A DNA stretch of 29,601 bases from Sphingobacteriia bacterium (GCA_004294465.1 REAV01000071.1:1-29601); one strand, 5' to 3'. Shown: positions 1-7,251, counted from the first letter of the stretch. The notes: generated by a model not told the origin, from the sequence alone. Translations and numbers: made by a program.

Positions 1-275
1 GAATCTTTGCAACCATTATTGCTAGCAATTAAGGTTACTGTATAAGTTGTATCATAATTAAAATTTATGTTGCTAATGGGAGATAAACTGCTTGCTCGTA
101 AGGTGTCATTAAAATACCAATCATAGTTCCAACCATTATTAATTGGAGGAATAGCCGCAAAAGCAGTTGTTGTATTGCCACAAACTGGGTTTGCACCCCT
201 AATTTCAAAGTCAAAATTTGTTGTATCAACAACAACAATAGTTTGGTCTGAAAAAGTTGCAGAAGAAAAGGTTTT
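1..275 (-). CDS. PKD/Ig-like repeat surface protein, internal fragment
   Basis: Reading the minus strand from 275 down to 1 gives an uninterrupted frame of about 91 residues that runs off the left edge. It contains TFSDQTIVVVDTTNFDFEI, then a Pro/Asn/Gly-rich stretch with WNYDWYFND, and ends in YTVTLIASNNGCKD. The Tyr-x-Val-x-Leu-x-Ala-x-Asn-x-x-Gly-Cys pattern is typical of the closing strand of PKD-like domains in large secreted Bacteroidota proteins, many of which are T9SS cargo. A TGA at 276-278 (minus strand) blocks the frame just upstream, exactly where the neighbouring nadB is also broken. No start or stop of its own is present, so this is a piece of a larger gene. The family call comes from pattern recognition; T9SS export is inference. 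Confidence 0.6.
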
Positions 276-310
276 TCAAATGTTCTGCAACAAATCAGAG
301 AAGTTTGATA
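276..310. other. Junction between two truncated, oppositely oriented genes
   Basis: Left of this stretch the minus strand encodes a PKD-like protein; right of it the plus strand encodes NadB from mid-protein onward. Recognisable NadB sequence starts at FDKDESGDYSLGKEGGHS (about 304). The bases between encode nothing clear: the in-frame reading (MFCNKSEK) does not resemble NadB, while another plus frame gives VLQQIREV and then stops. The breakpoint therefore lies somewhere in this interval. No repeats, IS ends or target duplications are visible around it. Confidence 0.55.
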
Positions 311-1596
311 AAGATGAAAGCGGAGATTACAGTTTAGGAAAAGAAGGCGGCCATAGTGAAAATAGAATTTTACATCATAAAGATGTTACGGGTAAAGAAA
401 TGGAAAGGGCATTATTATCTCAACTAGCAGCTTTGCCAAATATTCATTTGCTCAATCATTGTTTTGTTTTGGATTTAATAACCCAACATCACTTAGGGTA
501 TTTGGTTACAAAATCTACATTGGACATTACCTGCTATGGAGTATATGTATTGGATTTACATAAAAATCAAATAGAGAAAATAGCAGCAAAAATTGTTTTA
601 CTGGCTTCTGGAGGTTGTGGTCAAGCATATAGAACTACTACTAATCCAAAAATTGCCACGGGAGATGGAATTGCCATGGTTTATCGTGCCAAAGGCAAAA
701 TAGAAAATATGGAATTCATTCAATTTCATCCAACGGCATTATATGAGCCTGGTGTATCTCCATCATTTTTAATCACAGAAGCAGTGAGAGGTGATGGCGG
801 TATTTTAAGAAATAAATATGGCGAAGCTTTCATGGAAAAATATGATTCACGGAAAGACCTTGCGCCAAGAGATATTGTGGCTCGTGCAATTGACAATGAA
901 ATGAAACGAACAGGTACTGAACATGTTTATCTCGATTGTACCCATATGGATCAGGATAAATTTATTCATCATTTTCCCAATATTTATGATAAGGCCAAAA
1001 GTATCGGCATTGATGTAATGAAAAATTATATTCCTGTTGCACCAGCAGCTCATTATAGTTGTGGCGGAATTAAAACCGATGAATTTGGAAGAACCTCTAT
1101 CAAAAACTTATATGCCTGTGGTGAATGTGCAAGCACTGGTTTGCATGGGGCTAACCGTTTAGCAAGCAATAGTTTGCTGGAAGCCATGGTATTTGCACAT
1201 CGATGTTATTTAGACTCGATTGAGTTGATTGAACATTTGGATTTTAATGCAATGCTTCCTGATTGGAATGCAAAAGGAACATCAGATCCTAGAGAAATGA
1301 TTTTAATTACGCAAAGCTTAAAAGAATTGCAATTAATCATGAGTGATTATGTAGGAATTGTAAGAACCGATGTTCGTTTAGAAAGAGCAATGAAAAGATT
1401 AGACCTTTTGTTTGAAGAAACAGAAGAATTGTATCGCTCTACCAAAGTATCTCCTCAACTATGTGAGTTGAGAAATTTAATTACAGTAGCCTATTTAATT
1501 GTAAAAAGTGCTGAGTTTAGAAAAGAGAGTAGGGGATTACATTATAATACAGATCATTTAGAAAAGAGTGCTATTTTACAGAATGTAATTTTATAG
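280..1596 (+). CDS. nadB: L-aspartate oxidase NadB, N-terminally truncated
   Basis: NadB oxidises L-aspartate to iminoaspartate, the first step of de novo NAD synthesis, in the cytoplasm with FAD. From about 304 onward the match is strong: EGGHSENRILHHKDVTG, ATGDGIAMVYRAKG, EFIQFHPTALY, ITEAVRGDGGILRN, LAPRDIVARAID, then APAAHYSCGGI and HGANRLASNSLLEA, followed by the helical C-terminal domain to a TAG stop. The first 100 or so residues, with the GxGxxG dinucleotide-binding fold, are absent. The frame stays open back to an ATG at 175, but 175-275 is antisense to the PKD-like gene, so that extension is not real NadB. ATG 280 is only a formal start. As it stands the product could not bind FAD normally. 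The lpxL-like gene follows after 28 nt. Confidence 0.85.
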   Translation: MFCNKSEKFDKDESGDYSLGKEGGHSENRILHHKDVTGKEMERALLSQLAALPNIHLLNHCFVLDLITQHHLGYLVTKSTLDITCYGVYVLDLHKNQIEKIAAKIVLLASGGCGQAYRTTTNPKIATGDGIAMVYRAKGKIENMEFIQFHPTALYEPGVSPSFLITEAVRGDGGILRNKYGEAFMEKYDSRKDLAPRDIVARAIDNEMKRTGTEHVYLDCTHMDQDKFIHHFPNIYDKAKSIGIDVMKNYIPVAPAAHYSCGGIKTDEFGRTSIKNLYACGECASTGLHGANRLASNSLLEAMVFAHRCYLDSIELIEHLDFNAMLPDWNAKGTSDPREMILITQSLKELQLIMSDYVGIVRTDVRLERAMKRLDLLFEETEELYRSTKVSPQLCELRNLITVAYLIVKSAEFRKESRGLHYNTDHLEKSAILQNVIL

Positions 1597-1624
1597 TTTT
1601 TAACCATTAAGTGTAAACATTCCC

Positions 1625-2509
1625 ATGTACTATATTATCTATCCATTGTTATACAGTATCTCTTTATTGCCTTGGCGAGTTTTGTATTTTATTGCCGATG
1701 GATTGTATGGGCTAGTGTATTATATTTTTGGTTATAGAAAAGAAGTGGTGTTGAAAAATTTATTGATAGCTTTTCCTGAAAAAACCGAAGCAGAAAGAAT
1801 TCGTATTGCCAAAGACTTCTACCATAATTTTATTGACACAATCGTTGAAACCATCAAATTGTTATCAACCAGCAATGAAACACTGGCAAAAAGATTTACT
1901 TGTAATTTTGAAATTTTGAATGAACTCTATGATACTACCGATTTAAATGTACAATTGGAATGCGGCCATTTTTTTAATTGGGAGATCATCAATTTAAATG
2001 CGGCAAGAATTAGCAAGTTTCCATTTGTTGGAGTCTACCAACCCCTTACCAATAAAGTGATGAATAAAATCATGTTGGATTTGCGCAAGAGAAATGGCAC
2101 TATACTAGTGCCCGCCAATGATTTTAAAAATAATTTTCATGATTATGTAAAAGACCGATATGCATTGGGATTAGCTGCCGATCAAAATCCACCGAATCCT
2201 TTAAAAGCACATTGGGTGCCCTTTTTTAATCGGTTGACCCCATTTGTAGTTGGGCCGGAAAAAGGAGCTAAACAAAAAAATACCATTGTTATGTTTGGCC
2301 ATTTTTATAAAGTAAAAAGAGGATACTATCATACTCAATTGGAATTGATTACCACAACTCCAAATGCATATGCTGAGGGAGAACTCACTAAAGTTTATGC
2401 AGAACATGTTGAAAGAGCTGTTAGGCTCAAGCCTGCCAATTATTTATGGAGCCACCGTAGATGGAAATGGGAATACGATCAAGAAAAATTTGGTCACTTA
2501 GTGGTCTAA
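1625..2509 (+). CDS. LpxL/HtrB-family lipid A acyltransferase
   Basis: This is a 294-residue lysophospholipid/lipid A acyltransferase of the HtrB/LpxL family, which adds a secondary acyl chain to the lipid A precursor on the inner face of the cytoplasmic membrane. The N-terminal 35 residues are hydrophobic with aromatic anchors. The catalytic HX4(D/E) motif is GHFFNWE (His115, Glu120). LAADQNPP near residue 183 and the C-terminal YLWSHRRWKWE are both typical of the family, and the length is normal. It starts 28 nt after nadB, possibly in the same transcript. Its stop codon TAA directly abuts the stop of the convergent MBL gene (TAATTA, no spacer). The exact acyl donor and acceptor cannot be read from sequence. 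Confidence 0.88.
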   Translation: MYYIIYPLLYSISLLPWRVLYFIADGLYGLVYYIFGYRKEVVLKNLLIAFPEKTEAERIRIAKDFYHNFIDTIVETIKLLSTSNETLAKRFTCNFEILNELYDTTDLNVQLECGHFFNWEIINLNAARISKFPFVGVYQPLTNKVMNKIMLDLRKRNGTILVPANDFKNNFHDYVKDRYALGLAADQNPPNPLKAHWVPFFNRLTPFVVGPEKGAKQKNTIVMFGHFYKVKRGYYHTQLELITTTPNAYAEGELTKVYAEHVERAVRLKPANYLWSHRRWKWEYDQEKFGHLVV

Positions 2510-3922
2510 TTAATTCATCACCGCAACATCTTTTTCAATATCAAATTTATCGGGTAGCTCTTTTATTTTAGCAAAACCTCCTACTACATTTCTGATATTA
2601 TGTATTCCTTGACGTTTAATTAAAGAAGATGCAATGATGCTTCTGTACCCACCAGCACAATGAATATAAATATTATGGTGGTCATCCAAATTAGTCATGC
2701 TTCCTGGATCGGTTAAATCATTTAATGGAATATTGATGGCTTCTTTAACATGACCATTTGCATATTCAGTTTCCTTTCTAACATCTACAATCACCATATT
2801 TGGATCAAAGGCAATATCCAAGGCCATTTCATCGGCTTCTATATCTATGATCATATCAATTTTTTCACCAGCTTCTTTCCAGGCTTCAAATCCAATCGCT
2901 AAAAAGCCTTCCATTTTATCAAATCCAACTCTGGCTAATCGAATAATACTTTCTTTTTCTTTTCCTTTTTCGGTCACTAAAATGATCGGTTCATTAAATG
3001 GCAAGAGGCTTCCTGCCCATTCGGCAAATCTTCCATCTAATCCAATACTGATTGATCCTGGAATAAATCCTTGTGTAAATTCAGCTGAGTTTCTTGTATC
3101 TAAAATAATTGCGTTAGCAGCTAGTTTTTCTTTAAAATCATCTATTGATAGTGGGGTCATCCCTTTCAACAAAACAGCATCTAATGAATCATATCCCTCT
3201 TTATTGATCTTAGCATTAATAGGGAAATAATTGGGTGGTGCAGCCAAACCTTCTGTTACTGCTTTTATGAATTCTTCCTTGCTTTGGTCTTGTAAAGCAT
3301 AGTTGGTTAATTTTTGTTCTCCGATTGTACTGAATGTTTCAGGGCCTAAATTTTTACCACAACTACTGCCAGCACCATGAGCAGGATAAACAATTACTTC
3401 ATTAGCCAAAGGCATGATTCTTTTTTGAAGACTTTCATATAACATACCTGCCAAGTCTTCCATGGTAATTTCATTTCCTTTCTGTGCTAGATCTGGTCTA
3501 CCTACATCACCAACAAACAATGTATCTCCCGTAAAAATGGCATTGTCTTTTCCATTTTCATCTTTCAACAAATAGCAACTGCTTTCTAAAGTATGACCAG
3601 GGGTATGTAAAACGGTTATTGATATTTTACCTATTTGAAATATTTCCTCATCTTTCGCTACATGAACCGGAAATTTGGTGACAGTGCCAGGGCCATAAAC
3701 AATAGTTGCGCCTGTAGAGGTAGCAAGGTCTAAATGACCACTTACGAAATCTGCATGAAAATGAGTTTCGAAAATATATTTAATGGTAGCGTTCCTTTCC
3801 TTTGCTAAAACAAGGTATTCTTCAATATCACGAAGGGGATCAATTACGGCCGCAACTCCTTCACTCTCAATATAATACGCAGCTTCACTTAAACAGCCTG
3901 TATACAGTTGTTTGATAAACAT
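2510..3922 (-). CDS. MBL-fold persulfide-dioxygenase-like protein with two rhodanese domains
   Basis: The N-terminal half is an ETHE1/BLH-type metallo-beta-lactamase fold: THFHADFVSGH, HTPGHT, TGDTLFVGDVGRPDL, VYPAHG. His57, His113 and Asp136 (numbered from the TTG at 3931) match the single-iron site of persulfide dioxygenases; the Asp-His pair of ETHE1 is Asp-Phe here. Two rhodanese domains follow. The first (about 260-355) has Thr-Glu-Lys-Gly in place of the catalytic Cys loop and should be inactive; the second has an intact loop, HCAGGYRS (Cys425). The likely role is sulfane-sulfur or persulfide oxidation and transfer in the cytoplasm. I prefer ATG 3922 over the in-frame TTG at 3931. A TACCTTTG box (3939-3946, minus) sits just upstream, but the 26-nt spacing to arsR also fits one transcript. 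Confidence 0.88.
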   Translation of the reverse strand: MFIKQLYTGCLSEAAYYIESEGVAAVIDPLRDIEEYLVLAKERNATIKYIFETHFHADFVSGHLDLATSTGATIVYGPGTVTKFPVHVAKDEEIFQIGKISITVLHTPGHTLESSCYLLKDENGKDNAIFTGDTLFVGDVGRPDLAQKGNEITMEDLAGMLYESLQKRIMPLANEVIVYPAHGAGSSCGKNLGPETFSTIGEQKLTNYALQDQSKEEFIKAVTEGLAAPPNYFPINAKINKEGYDSLDAVLLKGMTPLSIDDFKEKLAANAIILDTRNSAEFTQGFIPGSISIGLDGRFAEWAGSLLPFNEPIILVTEKGKEKESIIRLARVGFDKMEGFLAIGFEAWKEAGEKIDMIIDIEADEMALDIAFDPNMVIVDVRKETEYANGHVKEAINIPLNDLTDPGSMTNLDDHHNIYIHCAGGYRSIIASSLIKRQGIHNIRNVVGGFAKIKELPDKFDIEKDVAVMN

Positions 3923-3948
3923 ATTCAACAATTTGAAGCAAAGGTAAT

Positions 3949-4284
3949 TTAATCAACCAAATTCTTAATAAAACCAATTACCTCGTTGAGTCGAGCATAA
4001 TTTACAGCATAGAAAATGAATTTGCCTTCTCTTGAAGTACTCACTATCCCAGCTCTTCTTAAAATGGCCAAATGTTGGGATGCGACTGATTGTTCCAATC
4101 TGAGTTTAACGTATAACTCTGTTACGGTCATTTTAACTTGTTCATCAAGCAGTTTAATGATTTGCTGACGCAATTTATGGTTAATTGATCGTAAGATTAA
4201 TGATGCTTTTTTTGCATGTAAAAAGTCGACTTTGATTGGTTCTCCACCGTTGGTTAGAACAATCGATTGTATTGTTGGGTTCAT
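3949..4284 (-). CDS. ArsR-family winged-helix repressor
   Basis: This 111-residue protein has an ArsR/SmtB winged-helix fold. ILRSINHKLRQQIIKLL is the first helix pair, LRLEQSVASQHLAILRRAGIV is the recognition helix-turn-helix, and REGKFIFYAVN is the wing. Family members are dimeric repressors released by metals or by thiol chemistry. There is no cysteine anywhere in the protein, so it cannot be a BigR/SqrR-type persulfide sensor despite lying upstream of a persulfide-dioxygenase-like gene; a metal site of the classical ELCVCD type is also absent. It probably regulates itself and the MBL/rhodanese gene, which follows in the same direction. The signal is unknown. Confidence 0.88.
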   Translation of the reverse strand: MNPTIQSIVLTNGGEPIKVDFLHAKKASLILRSINHKLRQQIIKLLDEQVKMTVTELYVKLRLEQSVASQHLAILRRAGIVSTSREGKFIFYAVNYARLNEVIGFIKNLVD

Positions 4285-4393
4285 GACGAAGAGTTAAAGG
4301 GGGGGTGATCAACTATGTCTTCGCTATAAAGTTAAACAATTTGTGAATCATCATAGTATGAATTTTAACAATATTTTTTTACACTATTGTAGG
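4285..4393 (-). promoter_or_regulatory. arsR upstream region with candidate operator and C7 tract
   Basis: This is the 109-nt gap upstream of arsR. It holds a perfect 11-bp palindrome TCATAGTATGA (4351-4361), two direct copies of a TTAA(A)CAAT element (4332-4340 and 4365-4372), and a TAACTTTA box on the minus strand (one base off the Bacteroidota -7 consensus TAnnTTTG). A run of seven C (minus strand; 4299-4305) lies 14 nt before the start codon. An ArsR-type repressor would be expected to bind a short palindrome here. This is pattern only, with no comparative support. Confidence 0.3.
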
Positions 4394-5083
4394 TTAGTGC
4401 TGTGTATTGTAAAATTCTTTCACATAAATGGGTTCCGTATAAGCAATGTCCGAAAAATTTTGATCTAGAAAAGCCCTTTCTGATAGCTCAACCATTTGAT
4501 TAACAGTGTGTTGTGACTGAATTACTACATTCGCATGGCTTAATTGTAGCTTGTTTATTTTAGCCGAACCATTCCCACAAAACAGCATAAATTCATCTTT
4601 TTTTAAGGAAGAAAAAAAGGCATCGTCTAAAATAAATGCTGTAGTTTCTTGGGTTGGGTACAACTCAGGGTTGTAAATTCCTCCAAAAACCTCCATTCTT
4701 CTCGCATCAATCATTGGGTAAAGCCGAAAGTCTGTTTTGGGTAAAATATCTTGCTTTACTGCTTCAGCAAGTGCTGCTGCTGCAATTACCTGGAGGGTAT
4801 TCATCACAATCAAGGGCTTGTTTAAAGCATAACAAATCCCTTTTGCAGATGATAGTCCAACTCTGATTCCAGTGTAACTTCCTGGCCCACCAGTTACCGC
4901 AATTGCATCAATTTCATTCAACGTCTTATTGGATTTATTCAACACATTTTGTATTGCTACATGTAAAAAGCTAGCATGATTTTTTTGATGAATCTCTTCT
5001 TCTTTAGCAATAAGTTCCCCTTCTTGACTCAAACCAACTCCTGCATAATCAGTTGCCGTATCTATTTGTAATATTAAAGGCAT
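4394..5083 (-). CDS. tsaB: tRNA threonylcarbamoyladenosine synthesis protein TsaB
   Basis: TsaB is the non-catalytic partner of TsaD and is needed, with TsaE and TsaC, to make the universal t6A37 modification of ANN-decoding tRNAs. The ASKHA fold starts with ILQIDTATDYAGVGL. The family signature is AIAVTGGPGSYTGIRVGLSSAKGI at about 62-85, followed by KPLIVMNTLQVIA. At 229 residues it has normal TsaB length; the metal-binding HxxxH of TsaD is absent, as expected. It starts 7 nt after the stop of the upstream 3HCDH-domain gene, so the two are probably co-transcribed. Confidence 0.93.
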   Translation of the reverse strand: MPLILQIDTATDYAGVGLSQEGELIAKEEEIHQKNHASFLHVAIQNVLNKSNKTLNEIDAIAVTGGPGSYTGIRVGLSSAKGICYALNKPLIVMNTLQVIAAAALAEAVKQDILPKTDFRLYPMIDARRMEVFGGIYNPELYPTQETTAFILDDAFFSSLKKDEFMLFCGNGSAKINKLQLSHANVVIQSQHTVNQMVELSERAFLDQNFSDIAYTEPIYVKEFYNTQH

Positions 5084-5090
5084 GGACGAT

Positions 5091-5705
5091 TTATTGGTTA
5101 AGTTCTTTAATCATTGCCGGCGCAATCGCATATCTAGCGCTACTTTCACCGAGTTTCAGTAATAATGAATAGATATTTTTTAGCCCAATCTTTTCGCTCC
5201 ATTCAAAAGGACCGAAGGGATAATTGGTGCCAAGCTTCATTGCTGTGTCAATATCTTTTTTTGAACTAATTGCTTCGCCCAATGCAAAATAAGCTTCATT
5301 GACAATCATGGCGACTACCCTGGCGCTTACTAGCCCAGGTTGATCTGGTGCAATTAATGCTTTCTTTTTTAGTTTGGATAATAGTTGAACACCTTGATCA
5401 AGAAAGTTTGCATTACTCGATGCAATTTCTATGGATGATTCATGTAAAAATCCTGCCCATCCATTAAAGCGAATACAATTGGAAGGGATTGATTCTCCAG
5501 ATTGAACAACTGCATTTATAAAAACAGGTTGTTGGGTAATCAATGGAAATGAATAACCATCGCTTTCAAAGCAACCATCAAAATACAGATCTGCCTCAGG
5601 AATATGATCATTGCCTTCAATCCAAATTAATTGAGCATCCATATTCGAAAAAAATGAAGCTAAAGCGATTTGTTGATTTGGAGTGGATTTAATTACTATT
5701 TGCAT
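5091..5705 (-). CDS. Stand-alone 3-hydroxyacyl-CoA dehydrogenase C-terminal-domain protein
   Basis: Residues about 112-190 match the helical C-terminal domain of 3-hydroxyacyl-CoA dehydrogenases: DQPGLVSARVVAMIVNEAYF, then GTNYPFGPFEWSEKIG, which corresponds to the family's Gly-x-x-x-Pro-x-Gly-Pro segment. The first 110 residues have alternating beta/alpha character but no GxGxxG NAD-binding loop, so full dehydrogenase activity is doubtful. At 204 residues it is about 80 shorter than usual. It lies 7 nt upstream of tsaB and reads divergently from the RidA gene. Function unknown; a degenerate or non-enzymatic CoA-binding role is one guess. Confidence 0.75.
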   Translation of the reverse strand: MQIVIKSTPNQQIALASFFSNMDAQLIWIEGNDHIPEADLYFDGCFESDGYSFPLITQQPVFINAVVQSGESIPSNCIRFNGWAGFLHESSIEIASSNANFLDQGVQLLSKLKKKALIAPDQPGLVSARVVAMIVNEAYFALGEAISSKKDIDTAMKLGTNYPFGPFEWSEKIGLKNIYSLLLKLGESSARYAIAPAMIKELNQ

Positions 5706-5721
5706 TATTCAAAATAAAAAA

Positions 5722-5729
5722 CAAATTTA
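5722..5729 (-). promoter_or_regulatory. Candidate -7 promoter box for the 3HCDH-tsaB unit
   Basis: The minus strand reads TAAATTTG, an exact match to the Bacteroidota -7 consensus TAnnTTTG, 16 nt before the start codon at 5705. A TTTTG lies upstream, but with only 15 nt between it and the box, shorter than the usual -33 spacing. Confidence 0.4.
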
Positions 5730-5732
5730 CGT

Positions 5733-5764
5733 TGGCAAGTTGATCAAAATACATCAATTTGCCA
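5733..5764. promoter_or_regulatory. Imperfect 12-bp inverted repeat in a divergent promoter region
   Basis: TGGCAAGTTGAT (5733-5744) and ATCAATTTGCCA (5753-5764) are inverted copies with one mismatch and an 8-nt spacer. In RNA of the plus strand the mismatch is a G-U pair, giving a 12-bp stem ending 17 nt before the RidA start. For the minus-strand gene it lies upstream of the -7 box. An operator for a dimeric regulator and a leader hairpin are both possible. Confidence 0.4.
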
Positions 5765-5781
5765 GATCTCAAAATAAACAT

Positions 5782-6168
5782 ATGTCTAAACAAGTCATTA
5801 AAACGAATAACGCACCTTCTCCAATTGGTCCGTATAACCAAGCCATCAAAGCCAATGGATTTATTTTTGCGAGTGGTCAAGTTGCTTTTGTACCTGCTAC
5901 AGGTCAGTTAGAATTATCCAGTATTGAAGCCGAAACACACCAGGTAATGAAAAATGTACAAGCTGTGTTGACCGAAGCTGGAGTTAGTTTTGAACATGTA
6001 ATTAAAACAACCATTTTTTTAAGTGATATGGCTTTGTTTTCACAAGTGAATGAAGTTTATGGTACCTATTTCAAAGCAGATTTCCCTGCTCGTGAAACTG
6101 TTGCTGTGAAAGGATTGCCTCGTGGTGTGAATGTAGAAATTTCAGTTACTGCTGTAGCAGAATTGTAA
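5782..6168 (+). CDS. ridA: RidA family reactive enamine/imine deaminase
   Basis: This is a 128-residue RidA (YjgF/YER057c/UK114) protein, which hydrolyses reactive enamines and imines such as 2-aminoacrylate formed by PLP enzymes. Signatures are NAPSPIGPYNQAIKANG at the N-terminus, ASGQVAFVPATGQL, and the C-terminal FPARETVAVKGLPRGVNVEI with the substrate-carboxylate Arg in FPARE. The start is ATG 5782: the frame is open further back to 5683, but the extra 33 residues are not part of the family and overlap the divergent promoter region. It is a single gene, convergent with the aldose epimerase gene 22 nt downstream. Confidence 0.93.
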   Translation: MSKQVIKTNNAPSPIGPYNQAIKANGFIFASGQVAFVPATGQLELSSIEAETHQVMKNVQAVLTEAGVSFEHVIKTTIFLSDMALFSQVNEVYGTYFKADFPARETVAVKGLPRGVNVEISVTAVAEL

Positions 6169-6190
6169 TCATATTGCTTTTTTCAGCGAA

Positions 6191-7135
6191 TTATTGTATT
6201 GGAGATATCGAATAGGAAGTAGTAAAAAAGTACTCTTTTTTGGGTTCTAATAATAATAGTCCCATTCCATTATTAAAATTATCAGGAGCCCCTGTAAGGT
6301 TCTCTATGGCTATACTCTTCCTCGAAAGGGGGGTATAGATTTGTAGGATAGGATAACTATTATCTGGTTCAACAACTAGTTTCAAATCTTTGTTTTGTAA
6401 GACACATTGATTGATTTGATTGGGTGTAAACTCAAAAGAGTTATCCAAAAAAATCCCTTTCAAACTAATTCCTTTTAAAAAACGGTTGTCTTTCTTTTTT
6501 TTGCCAGTTGGTAATAATGCTTGGTCAAATACCAATTGTGTATCGCTGTTAAACTGCAATTGGTAATTGTCTACTTTCCCTCCTAAAGTAAAATATGGGT
6601 GCCATCCATCGGCATAAGGAATGGCTTCTTTATGTTGATGGATCACTTTAGTAGTAACACTTATTTTATTGCCGATAGATAAGCTCCATAATAATTCAAT
6701 TGAAAATGAAAAAGGATAACCTTGATCGGCAGATGCATAAGTATAGGCTAATTGAACGGTGGCATTGGTTTCTGTAGCTTCCACTTTTTTTATTGAATAT
6801 TGGGCATCATATATTAATCCATGTATAGCATGCTCTCCTAAATAATGTTTATGCACTTTAAATTGTTGCTTATTAAAAGAATAAGTTCCGTTTTTCATTC
6901 TGCAAACAAAAGGACTGAGCTTAGCGCTTTTAAAGCTATTTGAAATATTTTTTCGAGCGTCGGCAACAGAGCTAAATCCATCAATACAATTATGTATTTT
7001 CCCTTTTAATGGAAGCTTGAATCCATTAATGAAACCACCAAAAGCATATATTTCTGCTAGACAACCAGTTTGCTTGTCTTTTAATTGAATAACTGGATGG
7101 GCTTGTTGATTATTTACACTTACCGAAAAACGCAT
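6191..7135 (-). CDS. Aldose 1-epimerase (mutarotase) family protein
   Basis: This 314-residue galactose-mutarotase-like beta-sandwich protein probably interconverts the alpha and beta anomers of a sugar or sugar phosphate in the cytoplasm. Family marks are FVCRMKNGTYSF, HAIHGLIYD (His105), DQGYPFSFSIEL, and GWHPYFTLGG with the expected catalytic His179. AIENLTGAPDNFNNG near 276-290 supplies the conserved Glu (Glu278 by pattern). There is no signal peptide. The substrate cannot be told from sequence: the motifs fit the broader YeaD/GalM superfamily rather than strict GalM. It diverges from icmF across a 116-nt region and converges with RidA. Confidence 0.85.
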   Translation of the reverse strand: MRFSVSVNNQQAHPVIQLKDKQTGCLAEIYAFGGFINGFKLPLKGKIHNCIDGFSSVADARKNISNSFKSAKLSPFVCRMKNGTYSFNKQQFKVHKHYLGEHAIHGLIYDAQYSIKKVEATETNATVQLAYTYASADQGYPFSFSIELLWSLSIGNKISVTTKVIHQHKEAIPYADGWHPYFTLGGKVDNYQLQFNSDTQLVFDQALLPTGKKKKDNRFLKGISLKGIFLDNSFEFTPNQINQCVLQNKDLKLVVEPDNSYPILQIYTPLSRKSIAIENLTGAPDNFNNGMGLLLLEPKKEYFFTTSYSISPIQ

Positions 7136-7193
7136 ATGACTATTTATGCATCAAGATAAAGCAAAAATCAATTTTTTAACAAGTTTAAAAAAC

Positions 7194-7205
7194 TAACAAT
7201 TGTTA
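7194..7205. promoter_or_regulatory. 12-bp perfect palindrome over the icmF -33 region
   Basis: TAACAATTGTTA is a perfect palindrome that includes the TTG of the proposed -33 box. A second inverted repeat, TTTTTTAA / TTAAAAAA with a CAAGT spacer, lies at 7172-7192. A dimeric repressor bound at the palindrome would block the promoter. This is a sequence-only suggestion. Confidence 0.35.
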
Positions 7206-7231
7206 ACCAACCGAATTATACATTATTTTTG
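7200..7231 (+). promoter_or_regulatory. Bacteroidota-type promoter for icmF
   Basis: TTG (7200-7202) and TATTTTTG (7224-7231), 21 nt apart, fit the Bacteroidota -33 and TAnnTTTG -7 elements. The -7 box ends 20 nt before the icmF ATG, leaving room for a short leader. This is the best promoter match I found in the window. The rest of the 7136-7251 gap also has to serve the divergent epimerase gene, for which I see no convincing box. Confidence 0.55.
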
Positions 7232-7251
7232 GACCTGAATACTGGATTGCT

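Noticed and set aside
175..279. N-terminal extension of the nadB frame from an ATG at 175
   Set aside because: The bases are antisense to a coherent PKD-like reading, and the extra residues do not resemble the NadB FAD-binding domain.
2847..3230. 127-codon plus-strand frame opposite the MBL/rhodanese gene
   Set aside because: It is fully antisense to a strong gene, with Ser/Ile/Pro-rich composition typical of a shadow frame and no family resemblance.
4376..4400. Terminator for tsaB (CACTA / TAGTG stem)
   Set aside because: The stem is only 5 bp and is followed on the minus strand by an A-run, not a T-run.
7136..7251. Cobalamin riboswitch before icmF
   Set aside because: The region is too short and AT-rich and has no B12-box-like conserved segment.
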